From positions 1-18,402 of the forward strand of contig JAQGIA010000316.1 in assembly GCA_028291445.1 (NCBI GenBank): a DNA stretch of 18,402 bases. Direction: 5' to 3'. The notes under the pieces were generated by a model. It searched no databases. It was not told the origin of the DNA and was given only the letters and a program-made list of their open reading frames with translations. The position numbers were made by a program, and so were the translations under genes. The DNA is from Belnapia sp. (GTDB taxonomy: Bacteria; Pseudomonadota; Alphaproteobacteria; Acetobacterales; Acetobacteraceae). Positions within the stretch are counted from its first letter, which is position 1, and each line of letters opens with the position of its first letter. Positions 5,490 through 13,480 of this stretch are shown piece by piece.

Positions 5490-6859
5490 CGTGCCAGGTC
5501 GCCCGGAGCCAGGGCGCGCAAAAAATCCTCGCCCCAGCCTTCCGGCGTGGCGCCCGCGATGGCGTCCCAGCAAGCCTGCCAGCGCTCCTGCCGCTCGGCC
5601 AGCGGCATGTCGAGCGCCCGGTGCAACGCCTCGGCCATGCCCTCCGCATCATGCGGATTGACCAGCAGGGCCGAATCCAATTGGGCCGCCGCGCCGGCAA
5701 AGCGCGAGAGCACCAGCACTCCGGGGTCCGACGGGTCCTGCGCCGCGACATATTCCTTGGCGACCAGATTCATGCCATCGCGCAGCGGCGTCACCACCCC
5801 GACCCGGGCCAGGCGCATGAAGCCCGCCACGGTATCGCGGGTCTGCGGCCGCGCCAGCAGGCGCAACGGCAACCAGTCCGGCTCGCCGAATTCACTGTTG
5901 ATGGCGCCTGCCGCACTGTCCACCTCGGCGCGCAGCCGTTGATAGGCCACCACATCCTCGCGTGAGGGTGCGGCGATCTGCAGCATGGTGGCGCTGCGGG
6001 CCGGGCGGCGGGAGATGACGCGGCGGAAGGCATCCAGCCGTTCCGGCAGGCCCTTGGTCGGGTCCAGCCGGTCAATGCCGAGCAGCAGCGCCTGGTCCCG
6101 TAGCGAGTTCGCCAAAAGCCGTGCCGGCTCCTTCTCCACCTGGGTCGCGGCGGTGGCGGCGAATTCGCGGGCGGCGATCTCGGCCGGGAAGACGCCAAGC
6201 CGGATCGGCCTTCCGTCCAACTCGATCATATGGTCGCCGGTACGGCTGGCGCCGGCGAAATCGCTGGCGCTGGCAGCGAAATTATCCCGGTCGGCGCTGG
6301 TCTGGAAGCCGAGCAGGTCGGCCGCCAGCACATCCTGCACCAGGCCGCGGATGCCGGGGGCGACGGCCACCGCCTCCGGTGCCGGAAAGGGCACATGCAA
6401 GAAAAAACCGGTCGGGTTGCGGATGCCCTGGCTGCGGAGCGCACCGGGCAACGACATCAGGTGATAATCATGCACCCAGATCCGGTCGTCGCTGCGCAGC
6501 AAGGGCGTCAGGCAGGCGGCGAAGCGCTTGTTCACCCGCCGGTAGATGTCGAGATCCTGTCTTCGGAACGACATGAGATGCGGCAGCGCATGCAGCATCG
6601 GCCAGAGCACGCCGTTCGAATAGCCGGTGTAGTAGCCTTGATGCTCGGCCTCGGTCAGGTCGAGCGTCGCATAGCCGACGGCGCCACGCTGGGCGAAGGC
6701 GGGCGGCGCATGGGCATCGGTCACCGCCCCGCTCCAGCCGAACCACAACCCGCCACGCCGCTGCATCAACCCGAGCAGGGCCACGGCAAGCCCCCCCGCA
6801 TGTCCCGAGTTACCGGCTGGAACCGGAACCCGGTTGGAGACGACGACGATACGGCTCAT
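5438..6859 (-). CDS. otsA: Trehalose-6-phosphate synthase (GT20)
   Basis: Transfers glucose from UDP-glucose to glucose-6-phosphate, giving trehalose-6-phosphate. The 473-residue protein matches the classical bacterial enzyme along its length. It has the N-terminal loop VVVSNRVPVP (Arg10), GGLAVALLG and LWFGWSG, the sugar-phosphate site SNGVLWP, WVHDYHL (Asp131) and FFLHVPFP (His155), and the donor site GIDRLDPTKGLPERL (Arg264, Lys269) and PLRDGMNLVAKEY (Asp361, Glu369). The last dozen residues (AGSAQSAAAAGSA) are low-complexity sequence made by a 27-bp tandem repeat. ATG 6859 overlaps the treY stop as ATGA, making this the last gene of the trehalose/glucan operon. No trehalose-6-phosphate phosphatase domain or otsB gene accompanies it here. 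Confidence 0.95.
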   Translation of the reverse strand: MSRIVVVSNRVPVPAGNSGHAGGLAVALLGLMQRRGGLWFGWSGAVTDAHAPPAFAQRGAVGYATLDLTEAEHQGYYTGYSNGVLWPMLHALPHLMSFRRQDLDIYRRVNKRFAACLTPLLRSDDRIWVHDYHLMSLPGALRSQGIRNPTGFFLHVPFPAPEAVAVAPGIRGLVQDVLAADLLGFQTSADRDNFAASASDFAGASRTGDHMIELDGRPIRLGVFPAEIAAREFAATAATQVEKEPARLLANSLRDQALLLGIDRLDPTKGLPERLDAFRRVISRRPARSATMLQIAAPSREDVVAYQRLRAEVDSAAGAINSEFGEPDWLPLRLLARPQTRDTVAGFMRLARVGVVTPLRDGMNLVAKEYVAAQDPSDPGVLVLSRFAGAAAQLDSALLVNPHDAEGMAEALHRALDMPLAERQERWQACWDAIAGATPEGWGEDFLRALAPGDLARLPVAGSAQSAAAAGSA

Positions 6860-9633
6860 CCCACCTCCAGCAGCGCAACCGGCAGGCGTGCAAGCACCTC
6901 GGCCAGGGGCAACCGATCCTCGCGCGTCTCGAGGACTGCTCCGGTCAAGGCGTCACGCCAACGGGGCGCCCCGACCAGACGCGGCAGAACGAGTTCGGTT
7001 CCGCCCCATTCCGCCACCGGCACAAGCGGCAGCGGCTGGTCGCCCAGCAGCGCGGCGGGCAGCCGGGTGGCCACGGCGATGACCACGCCCTCCTTATGGA
7101 CCCGGGCATAGGCCAGGACATGTGCGGCGGCGGGGCCCTCGACGGTCAGCGGCAGGTGGTCGCCGCCGGCGAAGATGGCCGGCTTCGCTGTCCGCAACGC
7201 CAGAATTCGAGCGAGGATGGCCTGCTTCACCCGGCCATCGCGCCAGGCCTCCATCAGCGCGTCGGGCGCCTCGCCCGCCGCCAGGGCGGCGATGCGGGCC
7301 TGCCAGTCGACCGGGGTGCGGTTGTCCGGATCGACCAGGCTGAGATCCCAGAATTCGGTGCCCTGATACAGGTCGGGCACGCCCGGCGCGGTGCAGCGCA
7401 GCAGCAGCTGCGCCAGCCCGTTCACCGCCCCGGCGACGGCGATGCGGCCGGCGAAGCCAGCGACTTCCTCGCGCAGATGGCTGGCCCGATCGGCGGCCAT
7501 GCTGGTGACGATGAAATCGCGGCAGGCGGCCTCGTATTCGGCATTGGGCACCGCCCATTCGGTGCGCCGCTTGGCCTCCCGCAGCGCCTTGTCCTGCCAG
7601 GCGGCGACGCGTTCGAGGAAGTGGGCGACCCCGGGCTCATCGTTTGGCGAGAGGCCGAGCGGCCAGGCGCCGACCAGCGTCTGGTACAGCATGAGCTGGG
7701 CGCTCATCCCCGGCGCCGCGCCGTCGTCGAGCGTCTTGCGCAGCGGCGCGTTCAGCCGGGTCCAGCGCTGCACCGCGGCGGCCCATTCCTCCGGGATCTC
7801 GGAGAGCACCGCGAGCCGGGCGCGGACATCCTCGCCGCGCTTATGGTCATGCGTCGCGGTCGCCAGCAGCGCGCGCGGAAAATGCTTCGCCCGGGCCTTG
7901 GCCCCGCCGTGGAAGCCGGCCGGGGTGACGGCGAAACGGCCCGGGTCGGAGCCGACCTCGTTGCGCGAGATCAGCCGGCCATAACGGTAGAAGGCAGTGT
8001 CCTCCACGCTTTTCGCGGCGACCGGAGCCGAGAGCTGCTGGAACCGCACCGCGGCGGCAAGGCGTTCGCGGCGCAGCACCGGCGGCAGGCTGCGCGGCGG
8101 CTCGCCGCCGAGCCAGCTATCCAGCAGATCGAGCAGCGGACGGTCGGCGGCGCGGATGGTCCGCCGCGCGCCGGCCAGCGCCCAGTCCAGGATGCGCTTG
8201 TCGTCGGCGCTGCGGCCACCGGTCGAGATGTACAGCCGGTAGATCGGGAAATGCACCAGCACCTCGACCAGGGCACGGCGCAGCGCGGTCAGGGTGAAGT
8301 CCCGCGTCGCCAGGTCGCGCCGGGCAACGCGCTTCAGGGCGGCGGCGGTCGCGTTCAGTTCGGAGGCGAGGTTGTCCCGCAGGATCTGCCGCCGTGCCTC
8401 GCGCGCCTCATCCTCGAAATGCCCGGAGCGGCCGGTGCTTTCGGTCCAGAGCGCGGTCAGTGGCGCCTCGCCGGCCGGGTCGTGCAGCACGCCGCTGGCC
8501 TCGTCCATGAAGTCGTAGCCGGTGGTGCCGTCGACCAGCCAGTCGGTGCGGAGCGATTCGAAAGGCGCCAGGATCTTCTCGACCCAGATGAGCGGCTTGC
8601 GGTCCGGCCGGATGGTCTGCATGCGGCGATAGAGCTTGCGGCAATAGCTGCGTGGATCGGCCAGGCCATCGATGTGGTCGATCCGCACGCCGTCGATGTC
8701 GCCATCGGCATAGAGCTTGAAGATCAGCTCATGCGTCGCGTCGAAAACCTCCGGCAGCTCGACACGGAGGCCGGCCAGCGAGGTGATGTCGAAGAAGCGG
8801 CGCCAGTTGATCTCATCCGCCGCGGCGCGCCACCAGGCGAGGCGGTAATGCTGGCGTTCCAGCAAACGGTGCAGCCGGTCGCGGCCCTCGTCGTCCAACG
8901 GATCGAAAGCGGCCAGCGCCGCCTCGATCCGTGCCGCGCCATCCGGCCGCGCAGCCAGCGCCTGCAGGGCCCGATGCCCTTCGGCCGCGGCGGCGCGGGC
9001 CACGGTGCGGTCCCGCAGGTGCAGGCCGATGCGGCCGAATTGCTGCGCCAGATCCTCGAGCGCCGGATCGCCGGCGCCGCGCAGCACATGCGTGTAGTGC
9101 TGCGGCGCGATGGGGAAGCGGTGCTCGAAATACTGCGCGAAGAACTGGCCGGTGGCGGCATCGAAGCGCAGCGTCAGATCGCCCGAGGCCAGCACCTCGC
9201 CATAGGGCGCGCCGAGAAAGGGCGCCAGCATGCGGTTCTGCAAAGCGCGGTCGACCGGTTCCCAGTCGATGTCGAAGAAGCCGGCATAGGGGCTTTGCCG
9301 GCCCCATTCCAGCACGTCGAGCCACCAGGCATTGTCCTCGCCGCCGACGCCCATGTGGTTCGGCACGATGTCGAGGATGAGACCAAGTCCGGCCGCCTTC
9401 AGCGCCGCGACCAGCCGGGCCAAGGCCGGCTCGCCACCCAGTTCCGGGTTGATGACGCCATGGTCGACGATGTCGTAGCCATGGGTGGAGCCGGGCCGGG
9501 CCTTCAGGATCGGCGAGGCATAAAGGTGGCTGATGCCGAGGCTGGCGAAATAGGGAACCAGGGGGACGGCGTCGTCGAGGGTGAAGCCAGCGTGGAATTG
9601 CAGCCGGGCGGTCGCGTTCAGCGGGTTGGGCAT
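6856..9633 (-). CDS. treY: Maltooligosyltrehalose synthase (GH13)
   Basis: Intramolecular transglucosylase that turns the reducing-end maltose unit of a maltooligosaccharide into a trehalosyl end, the first step of the TreY-TreZ route. The product has 925 residues. Seen: YASPILKARPGSTHGYD (39-54), IVPNHMG (89-95), the catalytic region GVRIDHIDGL with nucleophile Asp319, IWVEKIL with Glu352, the synthase-specific TDWLVDGTTGYDF, and THDHKRGEDVR for the third catalytic site. A long helical insert (about 200-300) between the NHM motif and the nucleophile is normal for TreY. The start is either ATG 9639, which overlaps the malQ TGA, or ATG 9633. I prefer 9633 because GAGG then lies six bases upstream. 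The C-terminal gene junction is a 4-base overlap with otsA. Confidence 0.95.
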   Translation of the reverse strand: MPNPLNATARLQFHAGFTLDDAVPLVPYFASLGISHLYASPILKARPGSTHGYDIVDHGVINPELGGEPALARLVAALKAAGLGLILDIVPNHMGVGGEDNAWWLDVLEWGRQSPYAGFFDIDWEPVDRALQNRMLAPFLGAPYGEVLASGDLTLRFDAATGQFFAQYFEHRFPIAPQHYTHVLRGAGDPALEDLAQQFGRIGLHLRDRTVARAAAAEGHRALQALAARPDGAARIEAALAAFDPLDDEGRDRLHRLLERQHYRLAWWRAAADEINWRRFFDITSLAGLRVELPEVFDATHELIFKLYADGDIDGVRIDHIDGLADPRSYCRKLYRRMQTIRPDRKPLIWVEKILAPFESLRTDWLVDGTTGYDFMDEASGVLHDPAGEAPLTALWTESTGRSGHFEDEAREARRQILRDNLASELNATAAALKRVARRDLATRDFTLTALRRALVEVLVHFPIYRLYISTGGRSADDKRILDWALAGARRTIRAADRPLLDLLDSWLGGEPPRSLPPVLRRERLAAAVRFQQLSAPVAAKSVEDTAFYRYGRLISRNEVGSDPGRFAVTPAGFHGGAKARAKHFPRALLATATHDHKRGEDVRARLAVLSEIPEEWAAAVQRWTRLNAPLRKTLDDGAAPGMSAQLMLYQTLVGAWPLGLSPNDEPGVAHFLERVAAWQDKALREAKRRTEWAVPNAEYEAACRDFIVTSMAADRASHLREEVAGFAGRIAVAGAVNGLAQLLLRCTAPGVPDLYQGTEFWDLSLVDPDNRTPVDWQARIAALAAGEAPDALMEAWRDGRVKQAILARILALRTAKPAIFAGGDHLPLTVEGPAAAHVLAYARVHKEGVVIAVATRLPAALLGDQPLPLVPVAEWGGTELVLPRLVGAPRWRDALTGAVLETREDRLPLAEVLARLPVALLEVG

Positions 9634-9635
9634 GG

Positions 9636-11669
9636 TCATCCTCGGGGCCGGGCTTGGGCGAAGGCGCCGATCCGGCGGGCGACCTCGGGTGCATCGAGCA
9701 GGGTGGCGGCATCGCCGGGCAGGCGGCGGCACCAATTGGGATGTCCGTCCACCGTGCCCGGCAGGTTGGGCTGTTCCGGCAAGGCCAGCGCATCCTCGAT
9801 CGGCAGGATGGCCAGGGCGCAGGAGGCGCTGGCAACCTGGGCCAGGGCGGCATCCACCACGGCTTCCGGCGCGTCGGCGGCGGGTTCGGGTCCGCTGGCG
9901 GCGCCGCTCTCCTGCATCGCCCGCCACAGCGCGCTGCGGTCCTTGGCTCGGCTGGCCATTTCCTGCCGCGCCGTATCGGCCGCGGGAAACAGCGAGAGCC
10001 GGTCGCGCCAGTCGATGTCGAGGCCGCGCCACCAGCCGACCACCGTCGGCAGGTCATGCGTCGTGGTCATCGCCGCCGCATCCGGCGACCAGCCATGCGG
10101 CGGGCGGAAGCTGCCGTCGGTCTCCTGCTCGAACCACAGCACGCGCATGCCGAGGATGCCGGCCCGCGCCACGCGGTCGTGGAAGCCTTCCGGCAGGGTG
10201 CCCAGATCCTCGCCGATGACGATGGCTTGGTGGCGGTGCGATTCGAGCGCCAGGAGGCGCAGCATGTCCTCCAGCGGATAGCGCAGATAGGCGCCCTCCG
10301 CTGCCCCCATGCCGGCCGGCACGACCCAGAGCCGCGCCAGGCCCATGGCATGGTCGACCCGCAGCCCGCCGGCATGGCGAAAGGCGGAGCGCAGCAATTC
10401 ACGGAAGGCACCGAAGCCGCCGGCCCGCATTTCCAGCGGCGAGAAGGCGGTCAGCCCCCAGTCCTGGCCGAGCGGCGAGAAGATGTCGGGCGGTGCGCCG
10501 ACGGTGACGCCGGGGAGAATTTCCCGCTGGCGCGACCAGGCATGGCTGCCGCCGCCATCGGTGCCGACGGCGAGGTCGGCGATGAGGCCGACCGGCATGC
10601 CGGCCTCGCGGGCCGCCTGCTGCGCCGCGCCGCGCGAGGCATCGGCCAGCCATTGGCAGAAGGCATGGAAGGCGACCTCGCCGGGATTGTCGCGGGCGAA
10701 GCGCTGCACGCCGGGGGATTGCGGCGCACGGTACTCCTCCGGCCAGTCGCGCCAATGCCACAGCGCCGGGTCACGGCCGAACAGCGCGGCATGCAGCGCT
10801 TCGAAGCGGGCGTGGTCCTCGAGTGCCGGGCCGGCCTCGCTGCGGTATTCGACGAAGCCGGGATGGTCGGCGGCAACCTCGAACAGCCGGCGCAGATGCG
10901 CCAGCTTGCGTGCGGTGGCGGCGGGCCAGTCGATCAGCTCACCCAGGTCCGGCGCCGCCGGCGCGGCGGCCTGCGGCCCCAGCGCGGCCGTCGGGTCGGC
11001 ATGCAGCACGTTCAGCATGATGCGCGAGGAGGGCGAGTAGGGCCCGTATTTCCCGGGGTCGGCGGCGAAGAGCGCATGCGCCGGGCTGACCGCCAGCGCC
11101 GTGGCACCACGCGCGCCGGCTGCACGGGCCAGCGCGGCGACGCCGCCGAAATCGCCGATGCCGCCATCGCCGGGCCGTCGCAGCGAATAGATCTGCGCCG
11201 CCAGTGCCCAGGCCGCGCCGCCGCGATGCGTCTCGGCGCCCAGGTCGTTCAGGGTGACGCAGCGAGGCGGGGCGGCGGCGATGGTGGCATGGGCCCCATC
11301 GAGGGTCAGGCGATGGTAGCCGGGGGTGGAGACCGCCGGCAGCCGTGCCTCACGGCCCCAGCCTTCCTCCAGCCGACCCTCGACGCGGCCGCCGCCCTCG
11401 ATATCGAGCGTATAGCGGTGCCCGGGCTCGGCGCCGGGGATGGCGATGCCATCGGGACCGATGGTCATGGTCAGCAGCGGCGGCAGCCGGTCATCGAGCC
11501 GGCGCAGCAGGTGCTGCGCCTCGGCCGGATCATCCGGCAGCCCCTGGGCAGCGAGCACCGCACGCAGGGTCTCGGCCCCCACGGCGTGATCCGTGCCATG
11601 CACGTCCCGCCATGAGGCGGCGATCCCGGCGGTCTCGGCCAGGCCGCGCAGCGCTTCGTCGGTACTCAT
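9636..11669 (-). CDS. malQ: 4-alpha-glucanotransferase (amylomaltase, GH77)
   Basis: Moves alpha-1,4-glucan segments between maltooligosaccharides and so makes chains long enough for TreY. The protein has 677 residues, with an N-terminal region of about 140 residues ahead of the catalytic barrel, as in the long proteobacterial form. The GH77 signatures are complete: AAQIYSLRRPGDGGIGDF (157-174), YGPYSPSSR (208-216), GLIADLAVGTDGGGS (361-375), the nucleophile Asp439 in LRVDHAMGL, the acid/base Glu487 in IVIGEDLGT, and Asp539 in TTTHDLPT. The start at ATG 11669 overlaps the treZ stop as ATGA; the frame stays open far upstream inside treZ, but that is a shadow. Its position between treZ and treY suggests a role in the trehalose route rather than in maltose uptake. 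Confidence 0.94.
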   Translation of the reverse strand: MSTDEALRGLAETAGIAASWRDVHGTDHAVGAETLRAVLAAQGLPDDPAEAQHLLRRLDDRLPPLLTMTIGPDGIAIPGAEPGHRYTLDIEGGGRVEGRLEEGWGREARLPAVSTPGYHRLTLDGAHATIAAAPPRCVTLNDLGAETHRGGAAWALAAQIYSLRRPGDGGIGDFGGVAALARAAGARGATALAVSPAHALFAADPGKYGPYSPSSRIMLNVLHADPTAALGPQAAAPAAPDLGELIDWPAATARKLAHLRRLFEVAADHPGFVEYRSEAGPALEDHARFEALHAALFGRDPALWHWRDWPEEYRAPQSPGVQRFARDNPGEVAFHAFCQWLADASRGAAQQAAREAGMPVGLIADLAVGTDGGGSHAWSRQREILPGVTVGAPPDIFSPLGQDWGLTAFSPLEMRAGGFGAFRELLRSAFRHAGGLRVDHAMGLARLWVVPAGMGAAEGAYLRYPLEDMLRLLALESHRHQAIVIGEDLGTLPEGFHDRVARAGILGMRVLWFEQETDGSFRPPHGWSPDAAAMTTTHDLPTVVGWWRGLDIDWRDRLSLFPAADTARQEMASRAKDRSALWRAMQESGAASGPEPAADAPEAVVDAALAQVASASCALAILPIEDALALPEQPNLPGTVDGHPNWCRRLPGDAATLLDAPEVARRIGAFAQARPRG

Positions 11670-13480
11670 CCTGGCCCTTTCATCATCGGCCCATCGGCAG
11701 CGGCGACGGCATCCGGCGTCGTCAGCAGGACGATGGTGGAACGTGGCGGCAAGGTACCCGCGCCCAGCGACCCGGCAGCGCCCGCCATGCTTTCGAAAAC
11801 CACCTGGCCGGTCACCGAACAGCCGGCCGCCTCCGGCCCGAGGTTGCTGGCGATGGTCAGCACCCGGCCATCGCCGAGCCGCCAACGGGCCAGCACCGCG
11901 GCATCCCCCACCGCATGGGCGCCGAGCGCACGGGCACCCGGCAGGCCCGGTACGATATGCGCATGGCGCAGCGCCAGCAGCCGCTTGTGCAGCACCAGGA
12001 TCGCGTCGTGCGGTGGACGCAGCGCCTCGTCCGGATCGGCGGCGGAGGCGGTGAAGGTGCCGGCATCGTTCGGATCGGGGATGCGCTCGCGCCGTGCGGG
12101 GTCCTGGAAGGCGGCGAATTTGGCGAACTCCTTGCGCCTGCCATCGGTCACCAGCGGGGCAAGTTCGTCGTTGTGGTCGGTGAAGAACAGGAAGGGCGCG
12201 GTCGAGCCCCATTCCTCGCCCATGAACAGCATCGGGATCTGCGGTGCGAGCAGCACCAGGGCGGCGGCGGCGGATAGAGCCTCAGGATGCGCCAGCGTCG
12301 CCAGCCTCTCGCCGAAGGCGCGATTGCCGACCTGGTCGTGGTTCTGCAGGAACAGCACGAAGGCGGTGGGCGGCAGATGCGCCGAGGGCTCGCCGCGCCG
12401 GGCCCCGAGATGCGGCGAGTGCTGGCCCTGGAACAGGAAACCCTGTTCCAGCACGGTGGCGAGCTTGGTGGCGCCGTTATCGGCGAAATCCTCGTAATAG
12501 CCCTCGCGCTCGCCGGTCAGCAGCGGATGCAGGACGTTGTGGCCATCGTCGTTCCACTGCGCGTCGAAACCGCCCTGCGGGCGCAGCAGGCTGGCGGTAT
12601 TCCTCTCGTTCTCCAGCACCAGATGCACCTGGCGGTCGGTGATCTCGCTGCGGATACGGGTGGCGAGCGTCGCCAGCCATTCGGCCTCGGCGATGGCATG
12701 CACGGCGTCGAAGCGAAGCCCGTCGAAGCGGTATTCCTGCAACCAGTATAGCGCGTTTTCCTCGAAGTATTCGCGCACCGCGGCCTGGCGGAAGTCGATG
12801 GCGGCACCCCAGGGGGTGTGGACGCCCTCGTTGAAGAAGCGCTTGGCATAGGCATGCAGGTAGGCACCGTCCGGGCCGAAGTGGTTGTAGACCACGTCGA
12901 GGAAGACCATCAGCCCAAGGCCGTGCGCCGTATCGATCAGCGACTTGAGGTCGTGCGGCGAGCCGAAGGAATTATCCGGCGCATAGGGAAGCACCCCGTC
13001 GTATCCCCAGTTGCGGGTGCCGGGGAAATCGGCGATCGGCATCAGCTCGATGGCGGTGACGCCCAGTGCCTGCAGGCGCGGCAGGGCGGCCTCGACGCCG
13101 GCGAAGCCGCCCATGGCGCCGGCATGGATTTCGTAGAGCACCGCCTCATGCCAAGGCCGGCCGGCCCAGCCGGGGTTGCGCCACCGATAGGCCTGCGGGT
13201 CGACGACGACCGAGGCGTCATGCACGTCGCCAGCCTGGAGGCGCGAGGCGGGATCGGGCACCAGGAGGTCCGGCGCGACGCGGAAGCGGTAGCGGGCGCC
13301 GGCGCCGACCGGCGCCTCAACGGCGAACCAGCCATCGGCCTCGGCCTGCATCGGCAGCGGCGCCCGGTCCTCGACCTCGAGCCCGACGGTGCTGCAATCC
13401 GGTGCCCAGAGGCGGAAGCGGGTGCGATCGGGGGCGAGCAGGGTGGCGCCCCAGCGGGTCGCCTGGACGAAGCCGCTCAT
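11666..13480 (-). CDS. treZ: Maltooligosyltrehalose trehalohydrolase (GH13)
   Basis: Releases free trehalose from maltooligosyltrehalose made by TreY. The 604-residue protein begins with a CBM48-like sandwich (RFRLWAPDCSTVGLEV, 21-36) and continues with the catalytic barrel: YEIHAGAMGGF (116-126), ELMPIADFPGTRNWGYDG (145-162), DVVYNHFGPDG (195-205), nucleophile Asp258 in GLRFDAVHAI, acid/base Glu290 in LVLENERN, and Asp382 in QNHDQVGNR. The segment LFMGEEWGSTAPFLFFTDH is typical of TreZ and separates it from GlgB. The YEIHAGAMGGF segment is shorter than the usual YELHVGTFTPEGTF form but keeps the same place. ATG 13480 overlaps the glgX stop as ATGA and the 3' end overlaps malQ in the same way. 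Confidence 0.95.
   Translation of the reverse strand: MSGFVQATRWGATLLAPDRTRFRLWAPDCSTVGLEVEDRAPLPMQAEADGWFAVEAPVGAGARYRFRVAPDLLVPDPASRLQAGDVHDASVVVDPQAYRWRNPGWAGRPWHEAVLYEIHAGAMGGFAGVEAALPRLQALGVTAIELMPIADFPGTRNWGYDGVLPYAPDNSFGSPHDLKSLIDTAHGLGLMVFLDVVYNHFGPDGAYLHAYAKRFFNEGVHTPWGAAIDFRQAAVREYFEENALYWLQEYRFDGLRFDAVHAIAEAEWLATLATRIRSEITDRQVHLVLENERNTASLLRPQGGFDAQWNDDGHNVLHPLLTGEREGYYEDFADNGATKLATVLEQGFLFQGQHSPHLGARRGEPSAHLPPTAFVLFLQNHDQVGNRAFGERLATLAHPEALSAAAALVLLAPQIPMLFMGEEWGSTAPFLFFTDHNDELAPLVTDGRRKEFAKFAAFQDPARRERIPDPNDAGTFTASAADPDEALRPPHDAILVLHKRLLALRHAHIVPGLPGARALGAHAVGDAAVLARWRLGDGRVLTIASNLGPEAAGCSVTGQVVFESMAGAAGSLGAGTLPPRSTIVLLTTPDAVAAADGPMMKGPG

Noticed and set aside
5384..5965. Repetitive plus-strand open frames over the otsA 3' end
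   Set aside because: Their repeats are only the translation of the 27-bp tandem repeat on the wrong strand; otsA motifs are on the minus strand.
9634..10032. Upstream extension of the treY frame into malQ
   Set aside because: The extension is out of frame with the well-supported malQ end and encodes arginine-rich sequence; TreY homology starts just after ATG 9633.
7096..10281. A 1061-codon open frame on the plus strand opposite treY and malQ
   Set aside because: The minus strand encodes complete GH13 and GH77 catalytic motifs here. The plus-strand translation has no recognisable motif and shadow-like composition.
11670..12212. Upstream extension of the malQ frame into treZ
   Set aside because: treZ is clearly coding there in another frame; the malQ start at 11669 forms the same ATGA overlap as other junctions of the operon.
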